From Candidatus Desulfofervidus auxilii (GTDB lineage Bacteria; Desulfobacterota; Desulfofervidia; Desulfofervidales; Desulfofervidaceae): DNA of 64,000 nucleotides. The stretch covers positions 1,032,747 through 1,096,746 of the forward strand of contig NZ_CP013015.1 in NCBI RefSeq assembly GCF_001577525.1, written 5' to 3'. How positions within the stretch are numbered: the stretch's first letter is position 1; every line of letters begins with the position of its first letter. The position numbers and the translations under genes were made by a program. Below the pieces are notes generated by a model, which did not search any database, had not been told where the DNA came from, and was given only the letters and a program-made list of their open reading frames with translations. Shown in pieces: positions 44,986 through 53,187 of the stretch.

Positions 44986-46647
44986 ATGGAGCAGCCTGCT
45001 TATCATTGCCTGAACTTAATAAAACAGGAGCTTGAAAAGGGGCATCAAGGTAAGGCCATAGACCTGGCATTGAGATATTTCTCAAGAGATTTTTCTGACC
45101 CTGAGCTTTATTATGAATGGGGAAAGACTTTTGAATTGCTGGGTTTGGCTAAAAAGGCGATTGAAAGCTATGGATTTGCATTAAAGCTTTCCCCTAATAA
45201 TCCTCATTATTTGAAATCTTTAGCCATTCTTCTTTATGAAACAGGTCTTTTGGAAAAGGCTTTTTCTATATTTAAAAAATTGACAAATGTTGTTCCCAAT
45301 GATGAAGAGATTAATGCTTACTGGATTAATCTCTTAGAAGAACTTGGACTTAAAGGGGTAAGTGAAAGTTTAAAAGGGATTGAGAAAAAGGCTTCGCCGC
45401 TTAGATACTTCCCGCCAAGTTTAGGAAAGGAAGAGATAGAGATTTTTTTAAGGCTTTTTTCTGGTAGAGAAAGGGGATTTGCAGAACAGATTTTAGATAA
45501 AAAGACTGCCCTTTCACGGTTGATCTTTTATGATTTTCCTCTTACGCCAGAATTTGTGAGAGCCCATATTCTTTCAGAAAAAACTATTTTCTTTTTCCCT
45601 TTAAGAGAAGATAAACGGATGAAAATGGGCATTATTGCCTTTTTTATTTCTAAAAGAGAAAGATTTCTCTATGCAAGACAACCTGCTTATTTAACGCTGA
45701 AAAGCGAGAGATTAAAAGCTTATTGCCTTAAGGTCCAGGAGATAGTTAATAAAACCTTTGAAATTCCCGGTTATTTAGAAAAAGTCAATAGATTTTTCTA
45801 TCGTTTATGGATATTTTTAGAAGAATTTATCCATTTTTTGCAGATAAAGCGCTTTTTAAAAGAAATTATTCAAAAATTGCCCTATCCTGAATTTGGTATT
45901 GCAGTTGAACCTCTTTTACCAACAAGACCAATAGGTGTAGGCTGGCAAGAAAGACCCATCTTTTTGCCCCTTGGAATAAATAGAGAAACAAAAGAAAGAA
46001 GCCTTTTTATTAATGAAGACGGAGAGTTTTATAAAGAGCAAATTAGGTTTTTAAAAAAGATAAAAGAAATAAGCCATTTAGAGTTAAAGACATTTGTTAG
46101 GCGAGGTATAAGTGGGATAGAGTCAAAAACAGAGGATGAAGTATTAGAAAAACTGAGAAAAAGTTGTTTGATTATAGACACATTGGTAAATAAAGCAGAG
46201 GCAGGTCGTGTGCTTGAGCACAGAGAAAAGCTTATTCTATTTTATACTTTAGGGTTAGTTGATAAGAAGTTGTTGCATAAAGTGCTTTATCCTACTCCTG
46301 ATTATAATGCCTTTAAGGTGGAACGAATTTTAAGAGCAATGAAAAAGAATCCTATAAGTTGTGTGAAGATCAGGGAATTTTTACCAGAATTGAGTTTAAG
46401 TCTTGATTGTCATTGTGTATTTGATTTAAGTGATGGACGTTATCCTTCTCCGTTGCTCCATATAAATCCATATCTGGTGCCTTCAGAGGATTATAGGCTT
46501 ACTCTTCAAAGAAGCTCTTTTAACAAGTTAGTAAAGGTGTTTATTGAGTTATATCAACAGAGAGAAGGTATTGATAGAAAATTAAGACAGATTGAAAGGG
46601 AGTTGGCAGGGGTGTTTTCTAAAAAAGCCTTAAAGAGTATACCATAG
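44986..46647 (+). CDS. CRISPR-associated PrimPol-like protein with TPR, active site degenerate
   Basis: A 553-residue protein next to cas1. Residues about 20-115 are TPR repeats (AIDLALRYF, LLGLAKKAIESYGFALKLSPNN). The middle aligns with archaeo-eukaryotic primases of the CAPP/TOTE kind: TIFFFPLREDKRMKMGIIAF, RLWIFLEEFIHFLQIKRFL and IFLPLGINRETKERSLFINE. The catalytic D-x-D is A218-F-F220, and the S-x-H and FGN equivalents are also lost. The C terminus keeps NPISCVKIREFLPEL and DCHCVFDLSDGRYPSPLLH, a Cys cluster like the PriCT/Fe-S region. It probably works as a scaffold for Cas1-Cas2 rather than as a polymerase. Confidence 0.75.
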   Translation: MEQPAYHCLNLIKQELEKGHQGKAIDLALRYFSRDFSDPELYYEWGKTFELLGLAKKAIESYGFALKLSPNNPHYLKSLAILLYETGLLEKAFSIFKKLTNVVPNDEEINAYWINLLEELGLKGVSESLKGIEKKASPLRYFPPSLGKEEIEIFLRLFSGRERGFAEQILDKKTALSRLIFYDFPLTPEFVRAHILSEKTIFFFPLREDKRMKMGIIAFFISKRERFLYARQPAYLTLKSERLKAYCLKVQEIVNKTFEIPGYLEKVNRFFYRLWIFLEEFIHFLQIKRFLKEIIQKLPYPEFGIAVEPLLPTRPIGVGWQERPIFLPLGINRETKERSLFINEDGEFYKEQIRFLKKIKEISHLELKTFVRRGISGIESKTEDEVLEKLRKSCLIIDTLVNKAEAGRVLEHREKLILFYTLGLVDKKLLHKVLYPTPDYNAFKVERILRAMKKNPISCVKIREFLPELSLSLDCHCVFDLSDGRYPSPLLHINPYLVPSEDYRLTLQRSSFNKLVKVFIELYQQREGIDRKLRQIERELAGVFSKKALKSIP

Positions 46648-46700
46648 AAGGTATGACTTTGGTGTTTGATGGGGGAAATTTTTATTTGCGTAGGGAATAA

Positions 46701-47687
46701 ATGGCAGTTTTTTATGCAGTAGAACAGGGAATAAACCTTCAAAAAGATGGGGAAAGGCTGGTGGTAAAAAAGGAAGGTAGGGTGTTAAAGACCATTCATT
46801 TTCACAACCTGGAACAAGTAATTTTGATGGGAAGAATTTGTATCAGCCCCGCAGTTATTGCCACCTTACTTAAACGAAGAATTGATACTGTTTTTCTGAC
46901 TAAAACAGGTAAATATCTGGGCAGGCTTGCTTCTTTAATAGGGAAAAATATAGAGCTAAGACTTACTCAGTTTGAAAGAATAAAAGACCCGCAATTTCGG
47001 TTGACCATAACAAAGGCCATTGTTAAAGGTAAGATTGAAAACCAGCAAATGTTGTTGAGAAGAATTAATCGTAAAGGTCTTGGACTAGAAGATGTAATCT
47101 TGAAGTTAAGAGGGATGGCCAAACGGGTAGAAAAAGAGGACGATATTGAAGTTTTAAGAGGGATAGAGGGTATTGCTTCCAGGTTGTATTTTAGTGCCTA
47201 TGCTGCTGGTTTTGGTAAAGGAATTGAATTTAAGGGACGGGAGCGTAGACCGCCCAAAGACCCGGTAAACTCACTTTTAAGCCTGGGGTATACCTTTTTG
47301 TTTAGCAATGTGTTTTCTATTATCAACATGGTAGGGTTGGACCCATACCTTGGTTGTTATCATACAGTGGATTATGGCAGACCTTCTTTAGCCTTGGATT
47401 TGATGGAGGAATGGAGGCCGGTTATAGTTGATGCATTGGTATTAAGTGTTTTTAACCTTAAGGTATTGAATGAAGAGGATTTTACAGAAAGCGAAGATGG
47501 ACTGTTTTTAAGCCAGGATGCCTTGCGGAAGTTTATTGTCCAGTTTGAGCGAAAAATGGGAGAAAGGGTAACACACCCTTTCAGGGAAACAAAGATCCGG
47601 TATAGAAGCTATATTGAGGCCCAAGTGAGAAGCTTTGTCCATGTCTTGAGAGATGAGGACACATATAAAGCAGCGGTGTTCAGATGA
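46701..47687 (+). CDS. cas1: CRISPR integrase Cas1
   Basis: A full-length 328-residue Cas1. The N-terminal beta domain is MAVFYAVEQGINLQKDGERL. The catalytic Glu is in GIEGIASRLYF (about residue 155), and His and Asp are in LGCYHTVDYGRPSLALDLMEEW (about 217-240). With Cas2 it integrates spacers at the leader end. It overlaps the first cas2 by four bases and follows the PrimPol-like gene by 53 bases. It is the only intact cas1 in the window and presumably serves array 3. Confidence 0.97.
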   Translation: MAVFYAVEQGINLQKDGERLVVKKEGRVLKTIHFHNLEQVILMGRICISPAVIATLLKRRIDTVFLTKTGKYLGRLASLIGKNIELRLTQFERIKDPQFRLTITKAIVKGKIENQQMLLRRINRKGLGLEDVILKLRGMAKRVEKEDDIEVLRGIEGIASRLYFSAYAAGFGKGIEFKGRERRPPKDPVNSLLSLGYTFLFSNVFSIINMVGLDPYLGCYHTVDYGRPSLALDLMEEWRPVIVDALVLSVFNLKVLNEEDFTESEDGLFLSQDALRKFIVQFERKMGERVTHPFRETKIRYRSYIEAQVRSFVHVLRDEDTYKAAVFR

Positions 47688-47971
47688 GCAACAGAAGCCT
47701 TGTAGTGATTTCTTATGATATTTCAGATGATAAGAGACGGAATAGGATAAGCAAGCTTTTGGAAAATTATGGTAAGCGGGTGCAAAAGAGCGTGTTTGAA
47801 TGTTTTCTCACTCCAGAGATGTGTGATGAAGTGAAACATAGAATAATGGAGATTTTGGATAAAAGACAGGACAGAGCAAGAATTTATCCCATCTGCCATG
47901 CCTGCCTTAAACAGGCAGAGATATCGGGATTTGCTGAAGTGCCAGAACAGGAGGAGTTTGTAGTGGTATGA
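47684..47971 (+). CDS. cas2: Cas2, first tandem copy
   Basis: A 95-residue Cas2: LVVISYDISDDKRRNRISKL with the conserved Asp, KRVQKSVFECFL, and ARIYPICHACLKQ. It overlaps cas1 by ATGA and the second cas2 by four bases. Motifs look intact. Confidence 0.93.
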   Translation: MSNRSLVVISYDISDDKRRNRISKLLENYGKRVQKSVFECFLTPEMCDEVKHRIMEILDKRQDRARIYPICHACLKQAEISGFAEVPEQEEFVVV

Positions 47972-48258
47972 AAGAAAAGCAATTTGTAATAGTGAGTTAT
48001 GATATAGCTGATGAAGAAAGATTAAGAAAAATAGCAAAAATCATGGAAGATTATGGCTTCAGGGTGCTTTATAGTGTGTTTGAGTGTTATATAAATAGAA
48101 GTTTGTTTGAGGAGATGAAGACAAAGGTAGAAAAGCTGATAGACCACCTGGAAGATAGCGTGATTTATTACTTTCTTTGTGAGCATTGCAGAGAGAAAAT
48201 TGAGCATATTGGCAGGACACCTTTTTATTTAGAAGAAGAAAAGGTGGAAGTTGTTTAA
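47968..48258 (+). CDS. cas2: Cas2, second tandem copy
   Basis: A 96-residue Cas2: FVIVSYDIADEERLRKIAKI, FRVLYSVFECYI, then VIYYFLCEHCREK. It differs from the preceding copy at most positions outside the core (about 35-40% identical by eye), so it is an old duplication or separate acquisition, not a recent copy. The conserved Asp is retained. It could form a heterodimer or an alternative integrase with the same Cas1. Confidence 0.9.
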   Translation: MKEKQFVIVSYDIADEERLRKIAKIMEDYGFRVLYSVFECYINRSLFEEMKTKVEKLIDHLEDSVIYYFLCEHCREKIEHIGRTPFYLEEEKVEVV

Positions 48259-48302
48259 AGATTTGTTGTTTCAGTGTATGATAAAAAGAGGGGTGAAAAG
48301 TA

Positions 48303-48521
48303 ATGTCAAATTTTTTACAAATAATTGAAAAGGAACTAGCAATTCCCCGAAAACAGTTACTTGAGAAAGCAACCAAAAAATTCTTGGAAACAGAACTTAG
48401 AAATATTTGTGCAGAAACCAAAAAAATTTCATCTCGTTATGGTGTAAATTCCTTTGATGAATTATGGGAAAGACTTGAAAAAGGTGACATAACACAGGCT
48501 TGCACAGATTGCCTTAAGTGA
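48303..48521 (+). CDS. antitoxin-like small protein, possibly truncated
   Basis: 72 residues: MSNFLQIIEKELAIPRKQLL, then a helix FLETELRNICAETKKISSRY and GVNSFDELWERLEKGDITQA. This resembles small helical antitoxin-like proteins that normally continue another 20-40 residues and precede a toxin. Here it stops early and IS21 debris follows, so the partner is probably lost. Confidence 0.5.
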   Translation: MSNFLQIIEKELAIPRKQLLEKATKKFLETELRNICAETKKISSRYGVNSFDELWERLEKGDITQACTDCLK

Positions 48522-48544
48522 ATTTGCAGATATAGTAATAGACA

Positions 48545-48655
48545 CCCTTAGTTATTACTCTTAGCTCCCATTTTCTCCTTTGTTCTATAGCTAGGGCCAT
48601 TAATGGCAATAATATGACTATGATGTAAAAGCCTGTCAAGTATCGCTGAGGCAAT
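48545..48655 (-). pseudogene. IstB (IS21) C-terminal fragment
   Basis: The minus strand reads VIASAILDRLLHHSHIIAIN, then GPSYRTKEKMGAKSNN and a stop, the exact end of an IstB helper ATPase. The rest of the IS is missing. Confidence 0.75.
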
Positions 48656-48718
48656 TACACAGGGATACGGCAAAGTAGTTTAATTAGAATAGATAAAAAG
48701 GTAATTCTTGTAGCACAA

Positions 48719-48738
48719 CCTGTCTGCCGACAGGCAGG
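48719..48738. repeat. dispersed palindrome
   Basis: CCTGTCTGCCGACAGGCAGG, identical to the copy at 28896-28915. The surrounding 48656-48884 shows no gene. Confidence 0.65.
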
Positions 48739-48884
48739 AAGGTTTTTTAAATAAAAAAGATAATTAAAAGATTAAAAAAGCAAAGTTAAACACTATTTCA
48801 GCATACCGGTGATGTCTTATAATTTCCGTAAAAAAGGGTGGCCTAGGTGATGATAGATAAATTTAACAATGGCTATGAGCCATT

Positions 48885-49391
48885 TCACGTTAAGACGGCC
48901 GAGGGAAAGTTCTGCTTTTTAAGCTGGGTTTTACACTCACCTACAATGAGAACTTTTTTGCCATCTTGATCGGCCTTGCCAAGGATATTAACCTCTAGAT
49001 ATCTACCAGGGCTAATTTCTACAAAATTCCTTTTAAGAGAGGCAAGCACTTTGAGGCCATATTCCCTTTCAAGCAATGGGGGAAAACCGACAAAGGCCCT
49101 ATCTTCAAGCATAACCAACAGTATGTGCCAGTCCTCCAAATTGTTCCCTGGTTTTGCGATGTTCACCAACAAGCTTTTTCAGCTCAGCTTCAGTTTTTTT
49201 CTGAGCCTCAGCCAATTCTTTAACGGTCTGCCCCAGGTCTTTAACAATTTCCTTAAGCTCATTAAATTCCTTTTTGGTAACTCTGTGACCTCACGCTGCC
49301 GTTCAATTTCCTCCAAGACGGCCAATAAGACCTCTCTGGTGGAGGGTTCAACCTTCTCCAGAAGTCTTATGATATTAACACTATAAGGCAT
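48885..49391 (-). pseudogene. DUF3782-type coiled-coil/PD-(D/E)XK protein, frameshifted
   Basis: Three frames together rebuild one protein. The N terminus is MPYSVNIIRLLEKVEPSTRE. A coiled coil KEFNELKEIVKDLGQTVKEL runs to KKTEAELKKLVGEHRKTREQ in a second frame, and a nuclease-like C terminus LEDRAFVGFPPLLEREYGLK with VLIVGECKTQL in the third. At least two frameshifts (near 49290 and 49115) make it a pseudogene. The family's role is unknown. Confidence 0.75.
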
Positions 49392-49456
49392 ACATATTTC
49401 CTAGCAAATTTTTGGCCCTTTTCCAAGGAATTTGATGAAAAATAAGAGATTGATAA

Positions 49457-49624
49457 GTCGCAATCCCCTCAAATCGGGTCAATGTTTCTAAATAAACGTT
49501 AACACGTTAGAACGTTAAAACGTTCACACGTTATCCTCAAATCGGGTCAGCTAAAGCAGTGAGTTAGTGAATTAGTTAACCCCCCTATTTGCAACTCTAA
49601 GCCTTTAAATCAGCCTTTTCTAAC
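49457..49624 (+). CRISPR. array-3 locus remnant: repeat, ACGTT insert, left half of leader
   Basis: A truncated repeat (49457-49489), the 45-bp ACGTT insert (49490-49534), a repeat stub (49535-49549) and the first part of the leader (49550-49624). It breaks inside CTTTTCTAAC where IS1634 DNA begins. The rest of the leader resumes at 51080. Confidence 0.85.
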
Positions 49625-49645
49625 TTGGTTTAATGTATTCTCACT

Positions 49646-50080
49646 ATGTATGTGGACATCTGCAAATACAAAAGGGGAAATAAAACCTATAAAAGGGTGC
49701 TGTTGAGAGAAGGCTATAGAGAGGGTGGAAAGGTAAAACATCGCACACTTGCTAATCTTTCTCATTGTAGTGATAAAGAAATTGAGGCCATTCGGATTGC
49801 CCTTAATCGGCGGTAAGACTGGCCCAAAATCATGCCGTAGCAGAGATACTTAATCTTAATGAGTTTAATGAAGATGATCTTTACAAAACACTTGATTGGC
49901 TATATGAGCATAAAGAAAGGATAGAAAGGGCAAATAGATACCTTTATGAGCATAAAAGGGCAAAGATAGCGACACAGATAAGACATATAAAGAAGTATAT
50001 TGTCAAGCTTAAACTGGATGGTCTTTTAGATGTAGAGGCCGATGAAGGGAAGAAGCAGATACAATCAAAATGGGACTAGT
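49646..50080 (+). pseudogene. IS1634/IS4-type transposase remnant
   Basis: Starts MYVDICKYKRGNKTYKRVLL and then REGYREGGKVKHRTLANLSH, the typical N terminus of IS1634-group transposases. It hits a stop at 49816, then a second piece (LNEFNEDDLYKTLDWLYEHK, with a helical tail) resumes in another frame. The DDE core is deleted. This DNA, with HicAB, splits the duplicated CRISPR leader. Confidence 0.65.
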
Positions 50081-50149
50081 TCTTATGTGGAAGATTCGTT
50101 GTATTATCTGAACCATGCGGGATATAAAGAACTAGCAAGAGAGGTTTAT

Positions 50150-50389
50150 TTATTCATCCATCAATTCAAGCCATTCCCTTTCACTTAATCCAGACTGCTC
50201 AATCATTGATTTCAATGTCTTAGGTGCAAATCTTTTTTGATTGACTATTACAGTAACCCGCATCTTTTGGCCTTTTACATAACCCACATATTGAAAATGG
50301 CTTCCTTTCTTTCTACTTAATTTAAAACCCTCTTTTTCGAGTATTTTTATAACCTTTCTGGAATCTAGTCTTAAAAGCCTTTTATCCAA
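50150..50389 (-). CDS. hicA: HicA mRNA interferase toxin
   Basis: 79 residues with the HicA dsRBD-like fold: VIKILEKEGFKLSRKKGSHF includes the catalytic His in GSHFQYV, followed by KMRVTVIVNQ and a C-terminal helix. It is longer than some HicA proteins but within range. It overlaps hicB by eight bases. Confidence 0.85.
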   Translation of the reverse strand: MDKRLLRLDSRKVIKILEKEGFKLSRKKGSHFQYVGYVKGQKMRVTVIVNQKRFAPKTLKSMIEQSGLSEREWLELMDE

Positions 50390-50696
50390 CCACAGCCTCA
50401 GTCAGATTCAAAACATTCTTTTCCAGTATCCTGTTGCGGACTTCCTGTGCTTTTTGTTTAAAATATTTTATCCATTCTTCTACCGGTGCAGGCCGGGGAA
50501 TAAACTCCTTTTCATCTCCTGATTCATATACATCTTCCAAATAAAGTTCTATCGCTTCTCTTATATTTTTCCTCGCTTCTTCAAGCGTCTCTCCCTGAGA
50601 AGCAACATTTAACTCCAGACATAATGCAGAATATAAATCACCTTCTTTTTCAATAAGAATATGCAAATCAAGTCTTCCCGCAGGGTTTGACTCCAT
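50382..50696 (-). CDS. hicB: HicB antitoxin
   Basis: 104 residues: HILIEKEGDLYSALCLELNV, then ASQGETLEEARKNIREAIEL, the HicB partial RNase H-like fold. The C-terminal segment EEWIKYFKQKAQEVRNRIL is a helical tail, and no clear DNA-binding HTH is evident. It lies upstream of hicA and is expected to neutralise it and autoregulate. Note the reversed order (antitoxin first). Confidence 0.82.
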   Translation of the reverse strand: MESNPAGRLDLHILIEKEGDLYSALCLELNVASQGETLEEARKNIREAIELYLEDVYESGDEKEFIPRPAPVEEWIKYFKQKAQEVRNRILEKNVLNLTEAVVG

Positions 50697-51079
50697 TTTC
50701 TTCCCTCTGTTATACTTCTTCTTTCCATCACACTAACACACCCTGGACAAAAAAGTCAAGTATTTTTGTGCCATAGGGAAGCCGAGGTGGCACTATTTCT
50801 GTCTACCATGTGGAGTATAAAGATTTACTTTTACAGCAAGTTTAAAAGAGAAATGCGAGTATTATCTGCGGAGTGCTTTTTCTTGTAAATGCAGCAATCT
50901 TGATTTTGTTTATGAAAGCTCATGAAACGAGAAAAGGATAAACTTAACAGAAAAGAAAAACGGTAAAATCAAAAAACAGTGTCTTGACATACGTTCCAAA
51001 ACGCGACCAGGAGGTTTGGCTTATAACCTCATTTCCTTAGGGCAAGTCTCTTGGAAACCCACATAAATACCTTCTCCGC
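50697..51079. other. intergenic, no gene recognised
   Basis: Frames are short and broken. The hicBA promoter presumably lies in the first 60 bases. Nothing else is supported. Confidence 0.5.
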
Positions 51080-51229
51080 TTCTAACTCACTAAATCACTA
51101 GTCACTTCAGCCCTTTAGGGCTGCTGTCGCAATCCCCTCAAATCGGGTCAATGTTTCTAAATAAACGTTAACACGTTAGAACGTTAAAACGTTCACACGT
51201 TATCCTCAAATCGGGTCAATGTTTCTTAC
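51080..51229 (+). CRISPR. array-3 locus remnant: right half of leader, repeats, ACGTT insert
   Basis: Resumes at TTCTAACTCAC with the leader's right half (51080-51125). Then come a truncated repeat (51126-51158), the 45-bp ACGTT insert (51159-51203) and a repeat lacking its first ten bases (51204-51229). It directly continues the half-leader at 49624. Confidence 0.87.
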
Positions 51230-51267
51230 AGCAGTGTTTCTGCTGATTTGTGAAGGGCCTTTGGCCC

Positions 51268-51603
51268 TTATTTCATTTTTATTAATTTTTCCAACAAAAT
51301 ATCTTCAACATTTCTTCTAGAATCAATTATTGTCAATATGTATACTTTGTTTTCAGTCACTCTATACATCACCCTCCAAGGAGGAACAATTAGCTCTCGA
51401 TAAATTAAAATGCCTTGTTTCTGTAATTCAGGGATATGACGACCACGATAGGGAGAGGAAGTAAGAGTCTCTACCTTTTCTTTGATTTGAGTAAAAAGTT
51501 TTCTTGCTGTTAATGGACTATTTTGAGCTATATAATCAATGATTTCTTCAAGATCATTAACGGCAGATTTAGCCCATATTACTTGAAACTTCTGTTCCAT
51601 CAC
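51268..51603 (-). CDS. RelE/ParE-family toxin
   Basis: 111 residues with the RelE/ParE fold: QVIWAKSAVNDLEEIIDYIA, then TLTSSPYRGRHIPELQKQGI, YRELIVPPWRVMYRVTENKV and IIDSRRNVEDILLEKL. The conserved YR...R and terminal R-x2 features of ParE-like toxins are visible. It starts one base from the Phd-type antitoxin stop. ParE (gyrase) versus RelE (mRNA) activity cannot be decided from sequence. Confidence 0.88.
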   Translation of the reverse strand: MMEQKFQVIWAKSAVNDLEEIIDYIAQNSPLTARKLFTQIKEKVETLTSSPYRGRHIPELQKQGILIYRELIVPPWRVMYRVTENKVYILTIIDSRRNVEDILLEKLIKMK

Positions 51604-51873
51604 TCATTTCAACTTTTCTTGAATCTTCTCTATAACCAAGTCATTGAGCATAACGTTATTATTTTTTATTTCTTCCTCAGCTAGGGATAAAATTTTTAAG
51701 ATGCCTATTGCGTTCTTCATTTTTTCAAAGCTTTCTGGATCTTGCAACACAGCTCGAGGCTTTCCATTTTGTGTAATTATTACAGGACGATGCGTCTCGT
51801 TAATCTGTTTTAACAAATCCGCCGTTTTCGACTTCAAATAGCTGATTGGCTTAATATCGGTAGATATATTCAT
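51604..51873 (-). CDS. Phd/YefM-type antitoxin
   Basis: 89 residues: DIKPISYLKSKTADLLKQIN, then ETHRPVIITQNGKPRAVLQDPESFEKM, the Phd/YefM N-terminal DNA-binding domain, with a helical C-terminal toxin-binding tail. A strong AGGAGG precedes the start. It is the first gene of the pair with the ParE-like toxin. Confidence 0.87.
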   Translation of the reverse strand: MNISTDIKPISYLKSKTADLLKQINETHRPVIITQNGKPRAVLQDPESFEKMKNAIGILKILSLAEEEIKNNNVMLNDLVIEKIQEKLK

Positions 51874-52053
51874 TTTATCACCTCCTGTCTTTTTATGATA
51901 TCAAATTCAGACTGGATGTCAACTTTATTTGTCTCTTAGAGTCAACCAAATTAAAATTAAAGTATCTCTATATTCTTTCAAGCTATTTGGCATAATCATT
52001 AAATTAAAATTACGACTTTGGTATCCAAAAGACCACCCTTCTGATTGAGAAAT

Positions 52054-52169
52054 TGTCCTGCTCCCCGAGGGGGGCAGGACACAATGTTTCTTACAAGTTT
52101 ACAAGTGGGTATTCCTCCCGGTAGGAGTAAATGGTCGCAATCCCCTCAAATCGGGTCAATGTTTCTTAC
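52054..52169 (+). CRISPR. array-3 locus remnant: palindrome, partial repeat, spacer, last repeat
   Basis: An inverted repeat TGTCCTGC/GCAGGACA (52054-52081) ends inside a repeat, leaving CAATGTTTCTTAC (52082-52094). Then come a 39-bp spacer and a complete repeat (52134-52169) before the duplicated trailer. It is the trailer end of the second array copy. Confidence 0.85.
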
Positions 52170-52174
52170 TTGGC

Positions 52175-52460
52175 AGCACCCATCTTTTCTTACGGATTAT
52201 AGGAAACTTAACACCCCTTTTTCGGGAACCTCATTATTTCTATGCTTTCTTTTTCCTATTTAACATACCTACCCCACTAACTCCCCAAAAAACCACCAAA
52301 AATCCCTTTCGGGAACCTCTATGGTTTTTAGGGCACTTAGGACAAGCAGGGAGGTTCCCGCAATTTTCTCCTATTCAGTTGTCAAAAGAGCTTAATTCTT
52401 TGGAACTTAATAGCATAATTTTTCATTTAAGACAAGAGAAATTTTATTTCCTGGATTCAG
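52175..52460 (+). repeat. duplicated array-3 trailer
   Basis: Near-identical to 41580-41870, including both GGGAACCTC motifs. It shows that leader, repeats and trailer were once duplicated together. Confidence 0.82.
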
Positions 52461-52654
52461 CTTGAGATTTTTTTCTTGACATTTTAACGGTATTTAGGTA
52501 AGGGATTGATAATGGGGAAAACAGAATTTCACCTGATTACTCTAGGTAATAGTCTTATTGCAAATTATCAAAAGGCTATAGATGATTCTAAAATAAAGAA
52601 GGCAGGAATGGGTTAATGCGGTTCTTTGGTTTATCTCGTTATGAAAAAAATCTG

Positions 52655-52793
52655 AAATATATTTTGAAGTGACCACGCCTTTAGGAGTTAAGATTAGAAC
52701 CACAAAGCAATATTGGACTTATCTAGTAAATATTAAACATCCAGTGATGAGGAGGAAAGAAGAAATTGTTAAGAAAGTTTTATCTGATAGATA
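52655..52793 (+). pseudogene. 3' fragment of an immunity-neighbourhood small protein
   Basis: Reads FEVTTPLGVKIRTTKQYWTY, then LVNIKHPVMRRKEEIVKKVL and a stop. This resembles the end of small proteins that often precede DUF2283 genes (TPLG..IR.T..YW......KHP.M). No start is found; the 5' part (52510-52650) is broken. Confidence 0.4.
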
Positions 52794-52815
52794 AAGTAAA
52801 AGAAGGGAGATTAAT

Positions 52816-53034
52816 ATGGACAAGGTAATTATTCATTACCACAAACAAACAGACACAATGGATATCTGGTTTGGCAATCCAACCGATGAATATCTTTGTG
52901 AGGAAGTCGGGGAGGGTGTAATTTTAAAAAAAGATAAAAATGGTAAGGTAATAGGTATAGAAAAATTATATGTGACAAAAACTCTTAGTCTTAGTATAGA
53001 ACAGCCTTTACCTGTTGAGGTGGTTATGTCCTAA
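52816..53034 (+). CDS. DUF2283 family protein
   Basis: 72 residues: VIIHYHKQTDTMDIWFGNPT, then VGEGVILKKDKNGKVIGIEK, matching the DUF2283 pattern. It has an AGGGAG ribosome site. It follows a fragment that is its usual neighbour and precedes a short uncharacterised frame (53041-53172, RIIRFDHHGLVEVEKNKIRI) and the csm operon. It may be a decayed TA-like module. Confidence 0.78.
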   Translation: MDKVIIHYHKQTDTMDIWFGNPTDEYLCEEVGEGVILKKDKNGKVIGIEKLYVTKTLSLSIEQPLPVEVVMS

Positions 53035-53187
53035 AAGGATAAGGCAAGAGTTAGAATTATCCGCTTTGACCATCATGGGTTGGTAGAAGTTGAGAAAAAC
53101 AAAATCAGAATCACAAACAAAGGCCCTTGGGCGTATGAGTGTTTGAAACTATTAAATAAAGAGCAAAGGTAAAAAAATTATTAAAAA

